Assembly (NCBI RefSeq): GCF_002760655.1
Contig: NZ_PDOC01000016.1
Location: 62,001-126,000 of the forward strand
Length of the DNA: 64,000 bases
Reading direction: 5' to 3'
Origin: Massilia eurypsychrophila
GTDB lineage: Bacteria; Pseudomonadota; Gammaproteobacteria; Burkholderiales; Burkholderiaceae_D
A program made the translations under genes and the position numbers. Positions 15,367 to 23,328 of the stretch are shown here, one piece after another. Numbering within the stretch: the first letter of the stretch is position 1; every line of letters starts with the position of its first letter. Below the pieces are notes generated by a model that was not told where the DNA came from, did not search any database, and worked only from the letters and a program-made list of their open reading frames with translations.

Positions 15367-15929
15367 GGAAGACGCTCGATCTTGCGCGCCACTTCATCAA
15401 TCAGATCGGCGATATCGAACTGCGCCTGCTTTTCCTTTGGATCACGCAGGATTTGCTCCAGTACCACCGTCAGATTTTTCATCGCCCGGGCCACCGGTCC
15501 GTCGACCTGCGCGCCGTTGGTGCCCAGCGCCGCCAGGCGGGCCAGCCCTTCCGCGACCACATCCATGTGGGCCTCCAGGCGGGCCCGGCCCGTAGCGGTA
15601 ATCGTGAACAGGCGCTTGGCGCCCTGGGTTGCGACGGCTTCGATTTGGCCGGCGTCATCAAGCAGCGACAGGGTCGGATAAATGATGCCCGGACTGGGCG
15701 CGTACAGGCCTGCCGTCAGGCTCTCGAACTCCCTGATCAGGTCGTACCCGTGGCGCGGTTGCGCCTCCATCAGGTGCAGCACCATGATCGACAATTCCTC
15801 GCCGTTGAACATGCGTCGCCGGCGTCCCTCATGCACGCCCCGGCCAGCGCCCCTGCCACCGGCGTGCGGGCCATGCCCGCCGTCGAAACCGTGTTTTCCG
15901 CAATAGGGGTATTTTTTAAGATATATCAT
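15363..15929 (-). CDS. PadR family regulator, YqjI-like, with His/Gly-rich N-terminus
   Basis: With the start at 15929 this is 188 residues. The N-terminal 40 residues are Gly-rich with metal-ligand candidates (CGKHGFDGGHGPHAGGRGAG, then HEGRRRR), as in the Ni/Fe-responsive YqjI. The PadR winged HTH follows (SIMVLHLMEAQPRHGYDLIR, then PSPGIIYPTLSLLDDAGQIE), then a C-terminal helical dimerisation part. Two starts compete. One, at 15971, forms TAATG with the stop of the upstream photolyase gene. The other, at 15929, lies inside the AT-rich dyad. It is coupled by overlap to the downstream SIP gene, which it probably represses. Confidence 0.85.
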   Translation of the reverse strand: MIYLKKYPYCGKHGFDGGHGPHAGGRGAGRGVHEGRRRRMFNGEELSIMVLHLMEAQPRHGYDLIREFESLTAGLYAPSPGIIYPTLSLLDDAGQIEAVATQGAKRLFTITATGRARLEAHMDVVAEGLARLAALGTNGAQVDGPVARAMKNLTVVLEQILRDPKEKQAQFDIADLIDEVARKIERLP

Positions 15930-15949
15930 AGAATATAATTCTATATCTT
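15918..15949. promoter_or_regulatory. AT-rich dyad at the YqjI-like gene start
   Basis: In a GC-rich genome this 32-bp stretch is almost pure A/T. It holds ATAGAAT-ATA-ATTCTAT (15928-15944), a perfect 7-bp inverted repeat with 3-bp spacer. An outer pair, AAGATATA (15918-15925) and TATATCTT (15942-15949), surrounds it. An autoregulatory PadR operator overlapping the promoter is likely. Confidence 0.6.
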
Positions 15950-15970
15950 TAGCGTGCGGGATGCAAGCCA

Positions 15971-17518
15971 TTACAACGAATCGAGATCCTGCAACAGCTT
16001 GCGCGCCTGCTGCTGGAATTGTCCGATCGCCGCCGCATCCATTTTCTCCAGCTGCCGGTACGCCATGCCGATGCGCGGGTTCCTGGCCAGAGTCGCCGTA
16101 TTGCGCTGATAGAAATCCCAGTACAGCGCGTTGAATGGACAGGCACGTTCGCCAATGCGGGCTTTTTTATCGTAGTGACAGCCTTTGCAATAGTCGCTCA
16201 TGCGGTCGATGTAGGCGGCGCTCGAGACATACGGCTTGGTGGCCAGCAAGCCGCCGTCGGCAAACTGGCTCATGCCGACGGTATTGGGCAGCTCCACCCA
16301 TTCGAAGGCATCGATGTATATGCCCAGATACCACTGGTGAACCTCGGCCGGATCGAGGCCGGCCAACAGCGCAAAATTTCCGATCACCATCAGGCGCTGG
16401 ATATGATGCGCGTGGGCCTGCTCCAGCGATTGTGTGATCGACTGCGACAGGCAATTCATCTTGGTCTTGCCGTCCCAAAACCAGCGCGGCAGCGGGCGCG
16501 CATGGCCAAAAAAATTCTTTTCCGCGTAGCCGGGCATGTTCGCCCAGTACACGCCGCGCACGTATTCGCGCCAGCCCAATATCTGCCGGATGAAGCCTTC
16601 GACGGCGGCAAGCGGCGCATGGCCGGCGTGGTACGCCGCCTCCGCCCTGGCCACCACTTCGCGCGGGTTCAGCATTTTCACGTTCAGCGCGAACGACAAC
16701 AGGGAATGAAACAGCCGCCAGGCATTCGCGCTCATCGCATCCTGAAAGTCGCCAAAGTGCGGCAATGCGCCATCGATGAACGCGTCGAGTTGCTGCAGCG
16801 CCTCGTCGCGGTTAAGCGCCCACGGGAGTCGATCGGCCTGCGGATTGCCGAAGCTGTTCACGCCGGCGTCGACGATGGTTCTCCACAGCGCCGAATGATC
16901 GTGCGAGGTGCGTGGATCGCGCGGCTCGGCGGGCACGCCGCGCCAGGGTTTGCGGTTGTCGTGATCGTAGTTCCACTGGCCGCCGACCGGCTGTTTGGCA
17001 GATTCCATCAGCACCTGGTGCTCGACGCGCATCTGGCGGTAAAAGAACTCCATCAGCCACTGCTTGCGGGCGGCGAAGATATCGGCGACCTGATTGCGCG
17101 TCGTATAAAAATGGTCGGAGTCGACCATCAGCCAATGCCCCGGCTTGCTGCGGCCGTGCTGATACAACTGTTCATCGAGGCGCCACTCATCCGGCGCCTG
17201 GTACTCGAACGCGACGGCGTCGTGCTGCAGCATCAACGCGTCGATATTGGCGGGAATCGATTGCAGGTTGCGCGGGTCGTCGATCGCCAGGTAGTCGACC
17301 TTGTGGCCGGCCTCGCGCAACTGGCGCGCCATGTCGCGCATCGCCGCGAAAATCGCCAGTATCTTTTGCGCGTGATGATGAACGTAATCGGTTTCCTGCC
17401 GCACTTCCATCAGCACATAGATGATGGCGTCGTCGGTCTCGCTGAACCAGCGATGCCGCACATTGAGCTGGTCGCCCAGGATAAGCCTGATGGTGTTCAC
17501 TCTCGTTGTCATTGTCAT
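15971..17518 (-). CDS. Cryptochrome/photolyase family protein, Fe-S (PhrB/CryB-type)
   Basis: This 515-residue flavoprotein belongs to the bacterial Fe-S cryptochrome and (6-4) photolyase class (FeS-BCP). The N-terminal domain starts IRLILGDQLN, typical of this clade. The C-terminal half contains four cysteines in the cluster-binding arrangement: C356 (MNCLSQ), C444 and C447 (YCKGCHYD) and C460 (ACPFNALYWDF). The FAD-pocket segment VIGNFALLAGLDPAEVHQWY is also present. It probably repairs (6-4) photoproducts using blue light, or acts as a photoreceptor. Its stop overlaps an in-frame ATG of the PadR gene (TAATG). msrA lies divergently upstream. Confidence 0.93.
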   Translation of the reverse strand: MTMTTRVNTIRLILGDQLNVRHRWFSETDDAIIYVLMEVRQETDYVHHHAQKILAIFAAMRDMARQLREAGHKVDYLAIDDPRNLQSIPANIDALMLQHDAVAFEYQAPDEWRLDEQLYQHGRSKPGHWLMVDSDHFYTTRNQVADIFAARKQWLMEFFYRQMRVEHQVLMESAKQPVGGQWNYDHDNRKPWRGVPAEPRDPRTSHDHSALWRTIVDAGVNSFGNPQADRLPWALNRDEALQQLDAFIDGALPHFGDFQDAMSANAWRLFHSLLSFALNVKMLNPREVVARAEAAYHAGHAPLAAVEGFIRQILGWREYVRGVYWANMPGYAEKNFFGHARPLPRWFWDGKTKMNCLSQSITQSLEQAHAHHIQRLMVIGNFALLAGLDPAEVHQWYLGIYIDAFEWVELPNTVGMSQFADGGLLATKPYVSSAAYIDRMSDYCKGCHYDKKARIGERACPFNALYWDFYQRNTATLARNPRIGMAYRQLEKMDAAAIGQFQQQARKLLQDLDSL

Positions 17519-17625
17519 TTCTGGCGTGATGCCTCGCTACCTCGATTCGTCGAGTGTAAAGCAGTTAGGCCGGACAAGCGGTAGACTTGCAGGTGGAAAC
17601 GATCACCGATTGAGAAAGGTTACCA

Positions 17626-18138
17626 ATGACAATGCAAACTGAAACCGCGATCCTCGCTGGCGGCTGCTTCTGGGGTATGGAAGATCTGGTGCGCCGCTTG
17701 CCGGGCGTACTGAAAACGCGCGTCGGCTATTCCGGCGGCGACGTGCCGAACGCCACCTACCGCAACCACGGCACCCACGCCGAGGCGCTCGAGGTCACCT
17801 TCGATCCGAGCAAGACCAGCTATCGCGCCATCCTGGAATTTTTCTTCCAGATCCACGACCCCAGCACCGAGAACCGCCAGGGCAACGATCGCGGCACCAG
17901 CTACCGCTCGGGCATCTATTACTTGAGCGATGAGCAAAAGCGCGTTGCCGAAGATACCGTGGCCGACGTCGACGCTTCCGGCCTGTGGCCTGGCAAGGCC
18001 GTCACCGAAATCGTGCCCGCCGGTCCGTTCTGGGAAGCCGAGCCGGAGCACCAGGACTACCTGGAACGCAATCCGAACGGTTACACCTGCCATTTCGTCC
18101 GGCAAGGATGGGTGCTGCCGAAGCGCAACCAAGCCTAG
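17626..18138 (+). CDS. msrA: Peptide-methionine (S)-S-oxide reductase MsrA
   Basis: This 170-residue repair enzyme reduces methionine-S-sulfoxide in proteins and free Met. The catalytic motif [16 protein letters not shown] is at residues 10-25 (catalytic Cys in GCFWG). Conserved stretches [20 protein letters not shown] and [20 protein letters not shown] follow. It lacks an MsrB fusion and a signal peptide, so it is cytoplasmic. A weak GAGAAAGG ribosome site precedes the start at 17626. The gene is divergent from the photolyase gene, consistent with a light/oxidative-damage context. A repeat element follows its stop immediately. Confidence 0.97.
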   Translation: MTMQTETAILAGGCFWGMEDLVRRLPGVLKTRVGYSGGDVPNATYRNHGTHAEALEVTFDPSKTSYRAILEFFFQIHDPSTENRQGNDRGTSYRSGIYYLSDEQKRVAEDTVADVDASGLWPGKAVTEIVPAGPFWEAEPEHQDYLERNPNGYTCHFVRQGWVLPKRNQA

Positions 18139-18140
18139 GC

Positions 18141-18198
18141 AGCAGGGGTCTGCAGCAGGGGTCTGACCCGATTTTTCACTTGGGGTCAGGCCCCTGCT
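18141..18198. repeat. Intergenic REP-like repeat/dyad after msrA
   Basis: AGCAGGGGTCTG occurs twice in tandem (18141-18152, 18154-18165). The second copy extends to AGCAGGGGTCTGACCC (18154-18169), which pairs with GGGTCAGGCCCCTGCT (18183-18198), 15 of 16 bases complementary across a 13-nt loop. It lies between two convergent genes. It could be a REP-like element or a terminator hairpin. The GTCTGACCCC-type core resembles the repeats at 49.5 kb. Confidence 0.6.
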
Positions 18199-18211
18199 GT
18201 GAGAGCATCGT

Positions 18212-19138
18212 TCAACGCACTGGCCTGACATGGGCCAGTTGCTCAGACAGGAAATCGGCAAACGTGCGCACGCTGAGCGACAGGTGGCGCGCATGCGGAT
18301 AGAGCAGGTACAAGGGCCGCGACGTGCCGCCGTGCTGCGCCAGCAGTTCCACCAGGTTGCCCTGCGCCAGGTCGCGCTCGACGATGAAGCGATACGTCTG
18401 CACGATCCCGGCGCCCGCGCGCGCCAGCGTGACAATCCCCAGCACGTCTTCCGAACAGGTGTAGCCGCCGCTGGTGGTCACATCGACCTGCTTGCCGTCG
18501 ACCATCAGCGGCCAGGCGATCTTGCGCCCGGTGCTGGGCAGATCGAACTGGATGCATTCGTGTTCGCTCAACTGGTCGAGCGTCTGCGGCGTGCCGGCCC
18601 GCGTCAAGTACGACGGCGCGGCCACCAGCACCAATTCGGCATCCTCGAGCTTGCGCGCGATGAGCGAGGAATCGGCCGGGTCGCGCCCGCGGATGACCAT
18701 GTCGTAGCTCTCCCCCGCGAAGTCGATGTTGCGGTTGCTGACGTGCGCCTCGACCGTGATGTCCGGATACAGGCGGCGGAACTGCGGCAGCAGCGGCAGC
18801 AGGCGGTAGTGCGCGTACGGCGTGGGCATGCTGATGCGCAAATGGCCCGACGGCGCCGCCTGGCCGCCGGTGACCTCGCGCTCGGCCTCGACCAGCTGCA
18901 GCAAGGCCTGGCGGCACTGGTCGTAATAGCGCCGGCCGCCCTCAGTGAGCCGGATCTGGCGCGTGGTGCGTACGAACAAGCGCACGCCCAGGCGCTCTTC
19001 GAGCCGGCCGATCGAGCGGCTGACCGCCGCCGGCGTGATGCCGGCGCTGGTCGCGGCGGCGGTAAAGCTGGCCAGCTCGGCCGCCAGGCAGAACAGCTCG
19101 ATGCTGCCCAGCTGCATATCGTTGAAGTTGCGTTTCAC
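18212..19138 (-). CDS. LysR family transcriptional regulator
   Basis: This 308-residue protein has an N-terminal HTH at about 10-70 (LFCLAAELASFTAAATSAGI, then AAVSRSIGRLEERLGVRLFV) and an effector domain from about residue 95 (SGHLRISMPTPYAHYRLLPL onward). The start MKRNFNDMQL at 19138 gives the canonical N-terminus. It is divergent from an SDR/tautomerase operon with about 100 bp between them, and probably controls it. The subgroup (GLRIS..P..Y start of the effector domain) is the one that often regulates neighbouring oxidoreductases. No ligand can be deduced. Confidence 0.93.
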   Translation of the reverse strand: MKRNFNDMQLGSIELFCLAAELASFTAAATSAGITPAAVSRSIGRLEERLGVRLFVRTTRQIRLTEGGRRYYDQCRQALLQLVEAEREVTGGQAAPSGHLRISMPTPYAHYRLLPLLPQFRRLYPDITVEAHVSNRNIDFAGESYDMVIRGRDPADSSLIARKLEDAELVLVAAPSYLTRAGTPQTLDQLSEHECIQFDLPSTGRKIAWPLMVDGKQVDVTTSGGYTCSEDVLGIVTLARAGAGIVQTYRFIVERDLAQGNLVELLAQHGGTSRPLYLLYPHARHLSLSVRTFADFLSEQLAHVRPVR

Positions 19139-19242
19139 GGTTATATGTTACACCGGGTATCAAATGAATTGCTGAAAACGATCTTTATCGACGCGCACGA
19201 TGAAAGTACATTGGTGGCTCACCCACTGACCGGAGCACCACC

Positions 19243-19983
19243 ATGAATTCGAACCAGACCGCTATCGTCACAGGCGCCTCGAGCGGCATCGGCTTTGCAA
19301 TCGCACAAGCCTACCTGAAGCGCGGTTACAACGTCGTCGGCAACGCCCGCACCATCGAGCGCCTGCAGGCGGCCGCCGAACAGCTCGGCAATCCGGCCAA
19401 CTTCCTGCTGGTGGCGGGAGATATTTCGCAGCCGGCTACCGCGGCCGCGCTGTTCGACAAGGCCATTACCGCCTTCGGCAAGGTCGACATCCTGATCAAC
19501 AACGCCGGCATCTTCCTGGCCAAGCCGATCGGCGACTACACCGAAGAGGACGTCGACCTGATCGTGGCGACCAACCTCAAGGGTTTCTTCTACCCGTCCC
19601 AGCAAGCGGCGGCGCACATGGCCAGCAATGGCCATGGCCACATCGTGACGATCACCGCCAGCATCGCCATGCAGCCGAACGCCAAGGTGGCGGCGCTGCT
19701 GCCGATCCTGATCAAAGGCGGCCTGAACCAGGCAACGCGGGGCCTTGCAATCGAGCTGGCCAGTTCGAACGTGCGCGTCAATGCTGTTGCGCCCGGCATC
19801 ATCGACACGCCGATGCATGGCGCCGACGAAGGCACCCAGGCGTTCCTGAAAACGCTGGCGCCGAACGGCGCCATCGGAGAAACGCGGGACGTGGTCAACG
19901 CTGTGCTATACCTGACGTACTCCACACATACGAGCGGCACTGTCATGGCTGTCGACGGCGGCGGTACTGCCGGCACGTGGTAA
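19243..19983 (+). CDS. SDR family oxidoreductase lacking the catalytic Tyr
   Basis: This 246-residue protein has a classical-SDR fold. The cofactor motif TGASSGIG is at 10-17, with NNAG at 86-89, the active-site Asn in TNLKG (N111), Ser at 140 (TAS) and Lys at 158 (ILIKGG). The residue that should be Tyr, four before the Lys, is Pro154 (LLPILIKGGL). The classical YxxxK pair is therefore broken, although the rest of the domain and the C-terminal GTVMAVDGGGTAG are intact. It is the first gene of a two-gene operon with a tautomerase and divergent from a LysR regulator. Substrate and catalytic competence are uncertain. Confidence 0.9.
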   Translation: MNSNQTAIVTGASSGIGFAIAQAYLKRGYNVVGNARTIERLQAAAEQLGNPANFLLVAGDISQPATAAALFDKAITAFGKVDILINNAGIFLAKPIGDYTEEDVDLIVATNLKGFFYPSQQAAAHMASNGHGHIVTITASIAMQPNAKVAALLPILIKGGLNQATRGLAIELASSNVRVNAVAPGIIDTPMHGADEGTQAFLKTLAPNGAIGETRDVVNAVLYLTYSTHTSGTVMAVDGGGTAGTW

Positions 19984-20011
19984 CCCCATCCCAATTCACC
20001 AAGGAACTGTC

Positions 20012-20227
20012 ATGCCATACGTAAACATTCGCGTCACCAAAGAAGGCGTCACCGCGGAACAAAAACTGGCGCTCATCGAGGGCGTCACTGACCTGCTCAG
20101 CCGGGTGCTGAACAAGAACCCCGCCACAACCTTTGTCATCATCGATGAGGTCGAGATGGACAATTGGGGGCTGAACGGCGAGAGCACCACCTCCCGCCGC
20201 AAGCGCGAAGCGGCCGGCGCGGCATGA
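20012..20227 (+). CDS. 4-oxalocrotonate tautomerase family protein
   Basis: This is a 71-residue tautomerase-superfamily monomer. After Met removal the N-terminal Pro (MPYVNIRVTK) is the catalytic base. The hydrophobic strand/helix core (LALIEGVTDLLSRVLNKNPA, then TFVIIDEVEMDNWGLNG) matches the family. A basic tail (SRRKREAAGAA) is present. It lies 28 bases downstream of the SDR with a good AAGGAA site, so both are probably co-transcribed. Together they may process an enolisable keto-compound. The actual substrate is unknown. Confidence 0.93.
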   Translation: MPYVNIRVTKEGVTAEQKLALIEGVTDLLSRVLNKNPATTFVIIDEVEMDNWGLNGESTTSRRKREAAGAA

Positions 20228-20266
20228 CATTGGGCGCGTGGGACGCTCAAAGCCGATGCGGGCCGC

Positions 20267-20563
20267 TTACTTGATCACCGGGATCGGCTTGCCTTTTTCA
20301 ACGATGTAGGTCGCCAGTTCCACGGCTTTACCGCTGCCGCTGTTTTTCGCCGAATGGGCCGCCCCCGCAGAAATGAACAACGACTCGCCGACCTTCAGCG
20401 TGACGGGAGGCTGGTTGCCCAACTGGTATGCCATCGTCCCTTCCAGGACGTAGGAGAGTTCTTCGCCCGGATGGCTGTGCTTGGGAAACGATGCGCCTGG
20501 CGCAAAATCGACACGCACCTGAACCGCTTCGCGCCCTGCTTCGCCCACATCGTGCCGCAACAC
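20267..20563 (-). CDS. Cupin domain protein (remaining open frame of a broken gene)
   Basis: The intact frame of about 98 codons begins at a GTG and encodes a single conserved-barrel cupin. Motif 1 is FPKHSHPGEELSYVLEGTMAYQ (His-His-Glu metal ligands) and motif 2 is GESLFISAGAAHSAKNSGSG (His). The C-terminal strand is AVELATYIVEKGKPIPVIK. Upstream codons encode a signal peptide, but in a different frame (see next entry). The protein was therefore probably meant to be exported. It is divergent from the fasciclin gene and shares its control region. The ligand or reaction is not evident. Confidence 0.8.
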   Translation of the reverse strand: MLRHDVGEAGREAVQVRVDFAPGASFPKHSHPGEELSYVLEGTMAYQLGNQPPVTLKVGESLFISAGAAHSAKNSGSGKAVELATYIVEKGKPIPVIK

Positions 20564-20680
20564 TTCGGCGCGCCCGATCCCCTTGGGCGCTTGCGCTGGG
20601 CCATCTGCATCTGCATCAGCATCGCGCTGCCGGCCAGCAGCGCCATTGTCGTTAATTTACCGAGTGTTCAATTTCAACAT
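20564..20680 (-). pseudogene. Frameshifted signal-peptide region of the cupin gene
   Basis: An AAAGGAA ribosome site precedes ATG at 20680 (MLKLNT), but that frame stops after seven codons. The next frame continues as GKLTTMALLAGSAMLMQMQM, a plausible signal peptide, up to a CCCAGCGC near 20603. There the cupin frame resumes (AQAPKGIGRAEV). The two shifts compensate (one extra base, one missing), so the true N-terminus is readable only with two single-base corrections. This is either mutational decay or two sequence errors. Confidence 0.65.
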
Positions 20681-20867
20681 CGTGTGTTCCTTTGGGTTAT
20701 CGCGCATCATTACGTCGATGCATCCATTAGAAAGCCCGCGTGTATCCCGGTCATGGCGCCAAACGCGGCCAGCGCAATGTTGTGTATCTGGCAGAGGGCC
20801 AGACACATTGCCGTACAAGAACGCCGCTTCAACGTCATCTGTCGCATTTGGCTGGGCCGATAACCGA

Positions 20868-20971
20868 TGAACCTATATTGAACCGTTATTAACGTAAGTT
20901 CAATCGAATCATGTTGGACAATAATCAAGACCGTCGATAATATGATCTTCATTCGGTTCACTCGCGGTTCA
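20868..20971. promoter_or_regulatory. Fasciclin/cupin control region: 11-bp-phased TGAACC repeats and promoter
   Basis: TGAACC occurs at 20868-20873 and 20879-20884 (start-to-start 11 bp). Its complement GGTTCA occurs at 20955-20960 and 20966-20971 (again 11 bp). Between them lies a candidate promoter for the fasciclin gene: TTGGAC at 20914-20919 and GATAAT/TAATAT at 20936-20943. The same pattern flanks the MerR gene at 24.6 kb. Direct repeats at 11-bp spacing are the known operator architecture of CarH-type MerR proteins. No gene is seen in the 371 bases between 20680 and 21052. Confidence 0.6.
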
Positions 20972-21051
20972 TCAGACTCATTCGATACCGCTTCAAGGTG
21001 ACAGCCGTCCGAAACGCCGCATGTGCGTCGGTTCAACTACAGGAGCTCACA

Positions 21052-21510
21052 ATGAAGAAATTTCTTATCGCAGCAGCAATGACCATGGCGTTTGGCTCGG
21101 CAAGTGCAGCCGACATTGTCGATACCGCAAAATCGGCCGGCACCTTCAAGACGCTGGTAACCGCAGTCGAGGCAGCCGGCCTCGTCGACACGCTGAAGGG
21201 TCCAGGTCCATTTACCGTGTTCGCGCCGACCGACGCGGCCTTCGCCAAGATTCCCAAGGACAAGCTGGCCGCCCTGCTGAAAGACAAAGCCGCGCTGACC
21301 AAGGTGCTGACCTACCACGTCGTTTCGGGCAAAGTCATGGCAGCCGACGTCAAGCCAGGCATGGTCGCAACGGTCGAAGGCAGCACCGTCACCGTCAAGG
21401 CCAACGGCGGCAAAGTCATGATCGACAAAGCGCACGTCACCAAGACCGACATCGCCGCTGACAATGGCGTGATCCATGTCGTCGACACCGTGCTGATGCC
21501 GAAGATGTAA
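21052..21510 (+). CDS. Fasciclin (FAS1) domain secreted protein
   Basis: This 152-residue protein has a signal peptide (cleavage after GSASAA) and one FAS1 domain. The H1 box is [19 protein letters not shown], followed by [19 protein letters not shown] and the H2 region [13 protein letters not shown]. The start at 21052 follows AGGAG. Single-FAS1 secreted proteins of this size are common in proteobacteria and often sit beside light- or stress-regulated flavoprotein genes. The role may be adhesion or periplasmic binding. A strong terminator follows, so this is a single-gene transcript from the repeat-flanked promoter. Confidence 0.95.
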   Translation: MKKFLIAAAMTMAFGSASAADIVDTAKSAGTFKTLVTAVEAAGLVDTLKGPGPFTVFAPTDAAFAKIPKDKLAALLKDKAALTKVLTYHVVSGKVMAADVKPGMVATVEGSTVTVKANGGKVMIDKAHVTKTDIAADNGVIHVVDTVLMPKM

Positions 21511-21530
21511 AGCGCTTGGGCGGACCACGC

Positions 21531-21566
21531 AACGCCAACGCCAACATAACCGTTGGCGTTTTTTTT
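21531..21566 (+). terminator. Intrinsic terminator of the fasciclin gene
   Basis: A perfect 10-bp stem (AACGCCAACG, 21531-21540, with CGTTGGCGTT, 21551-21560) encloses a 10-nt loop and is followed by a T8 run. Confidence 0.92.
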
Positions 21567-21601
21567 GGCTGTAGCCGAACACCCACAGGGGACCGACCAC
21601 C

Positions 21602-22300
21602 ATGATGGACAGCCTGCCCGACCAGTTTCACGCATTGGTAATTGGCGCGTCCGGCACGATCGGCGCGGCCTTTGTCGACCTGCTGCGAGAGTCGCCGCGC
21701 TGCGCATCGGTGCAGGGCCTGCACCGGCAGTCGTCCCCGCGCATCGATTTCACCGACGACGACAGCGTCGCAAAGGCGGCGAGAACACTCGCGGCCGGCC
21801 CGCGCTACCACCTGATCATCAACGCCGCCGGCATCCTCCATACCGATGCGTTCATGCCGGAGAAACGGCTGGCCGACCTCAATACCATGCAGATGCGCGC
21901 GACCTTCGAGACGAACACCTTCGGACCGGCGCTGCTGCTGCGTCACTTCGCGCCGCTGCTCGACGGCGAACGCGCCATCATGGCCATGCTGTCGGCAAAA
22001 GTGGGCAGCATCGGCGACAACCGACTGGGCGGCTGGTACAGCTATCGCGCATCGAAGGCGGCGCTCAATATGCTGGTAAAGACGGCCGCCATCGAAGTGG
22101 CGCGCAATCAGAAGAACAGCGTGCTGGTCGCGCTGCACCCGGGCACCGTCAGCTCACGCCTGTCACGGCCGTTTCGCGGCGAGGCCATTGGCCGCCCGGC
22201 GCGCGACGCTGCCGGCGACATGCTGGGCGTGCTCGATGCGCTGACGCCCGCCGACAGCGGCTCGTTCAGATCGTACGACGGCGCCGAACTGCCCTGGTAG
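21602..22300 (+). CDS. SDR family oxidoreductase (CsgA/C-factor-like)
   Basis: This 232-residue short-chain dehydrogenase has the cofactor loop VIGASGTIGAAF near residues 13-24, NAAG in the central strand, MLSAKVGSIGDN around the catalytic Ser, and an intact YSYRASKAALN (YxxxK). The overall pattern resembles the C-factor-like SDR group. It follows the fasciclin terminator and therefore needs its own promoter. It is convergent with the renalase-like flavoprotein gene. This type of SDR often accompanies LitR/MerR-controlled light-response genes, which supports membership of the surrounding cluster. The substrate is unknown. Two adjacent Met codons (21602, 21605) are possible starts. Confidence 0.9.
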   Translation: MMDSLPDQFHALVIGASGTIGAAFVDLLRESPRCASVQGLHRQSSPRIDFTDDDSVAKAARTLAAGPRYHLIINAAGILHTDAFMPEKRLADLNTMQMRATFETNTFGPALLLRHFAPLLDGERAIMAMLSAKVGSIGDNRLGGWYSYRASKAALNMLVKTAAIEVARNQKNSVLVALHPGTVSSRLSRPFRGEAIGRPARDAAGDMLGVLDALTPADSGSFRSYDGAELPW

Positions 22301-22318
22301 GGTGGCCGCGCCCAGCGC

Positions 22319-23299
22319 CTAACCAGCGGTGATGCGCTGCGCCAGTGCGCGCCCGCTCAGCCACGCCGCTTCGACGGTGCCGCCATTGAGCCAGTCGCCG
22401 CACAACCCCAATCCTTGCGCAGCTTCCCAGATGCAGACGGCGCGGCGCGGCGTGGGCGTGCTGGCGTAGCGCCAGCGGTGCGCGCTCCAGCGTTGCGGCG
22501 CCGGCGGGCCCAGTTGCGCAAACGCCGGCAGCAGCAGCGCGGCAACGGCGTCGGCGTCGAGCTCGAGATGCGCTTCGCTCCACGCGGCGCTGGCGTGCAG
22601 CAGCCAGCATTCGGCGCCGCCGCGGCCGGGCTTGGCGCTGTCGCGCGCGACCCAGCGCAGCGGGCCGAGATTGACGAAGGCGGCGTCGAAGTCCAGCGCC
22701 AGCGGCGCCGCGTACTGCAGCATCATCGACCAGCAGCCTTCCATTGGCGTCGCGGCGGCCAGCGCCGCGTGCTCCGGCGCGATGTCGCGCAACAGCGGCG
22801 CGGCCTGCGGCGCCGGCACCGCCAGCACCACCGCGTCATAGTGGCGCTCGAGCGCTGCGCCGCCCGTTGTGTGCAGGCGCCAGCCGGCGTCTTCGCGGCG
22901 CACCGCGCTGATCTCCATGCTGGTGTGCAGCACCAGGTTCGATGCAAGCCATGCCGCCGGCGCCGTCATGCGCGGCGCGCCGACAAAGCGCTCGGCGGCG
23001 CCGCTGATGCTGCTGCTGGTGCCGTCGGCGTCGAAGCGGCGCACGCGCGGGTGCCACTGCGCAGCCACGCCGGCCCGCTCCCAGTTCGCCACTTCGGCGC
23101 GGAACGCCGCGTCGCGCGCGGTGAAGTACTGGGCGCCATGGTCGCACTGCCAGTCATCACCACGCCGGGTGCTCATGCGCCCGGCCGGACCGCGGCTCTT
23201 GTCGAATACACTCACGCGAACGCCGGCCTGCTGCAGCGATGCGGCGCACGACAAGCCGGCAATGCCGGCGCCAATCACGGCGACGTGGAGAGAAGTCAT
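22319..23299 (-). CDS. Renalase-like FAD/NAD(P)-binding oxidoreductase
   Basis: This 326-residue flavoprotein has the dinucleotide-binding motif VAVIGAGIAGLSCAASL at the N-terminus, followed by VFDKSRGPAGRMSTRR (the GRMSTR box typical of renalase-like amine oxidases). The C-terminal FAD motif is GLCGDWLNGGTVEAAWLSG. The start at 23299 follows AGGAAA; the upstream open frame is not family-like. It lies 30 bases after the TIGR02450 gene and in the same direction as merR, so it is the last gene of a merR-led operon. The likely reaction is oxidation of a reduced nucleotide or small amine. Confidence 0.9.
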   Translation of the reverse strand: MTSLHVAVIGAGIAGLSCAASLQQAGVRVSVFDKSRGPAGRMSTRRGDDWQCDHGAQYFTARDAAFRAEVANWERAGVAAQWHPRVRRFDADGTSSSISGAAERFVGAPRMTAPAAWLASNLVLHTSMEISAVRREDAGWRLHTTGGAALERHYDAVVLAVPAPQAAPLLRDIAPEHAALAAATPMEGCWSMMLQYAAPLALDFDAAFVNLGPLRWVARDSAKPGRGGAECWLLHASAAWSEAHLELDADAVAALLLPAFAQLGPPAPQRWSAHRWRYASTPTPRRAVCIWEAAQGLGLCGDWLNGGTVEAAWLSGRALAQRITAG

Positions 23300-23328
23300 G
23301 CTGCGTTTTCCTGTTTGATTTGTAACAC

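Noticed and set aside
16019-17584. A 521-codon plus-strand frame opposite the photolyase
   Set aside because: Shadow of a gene with FAD and Fe-S motifs.
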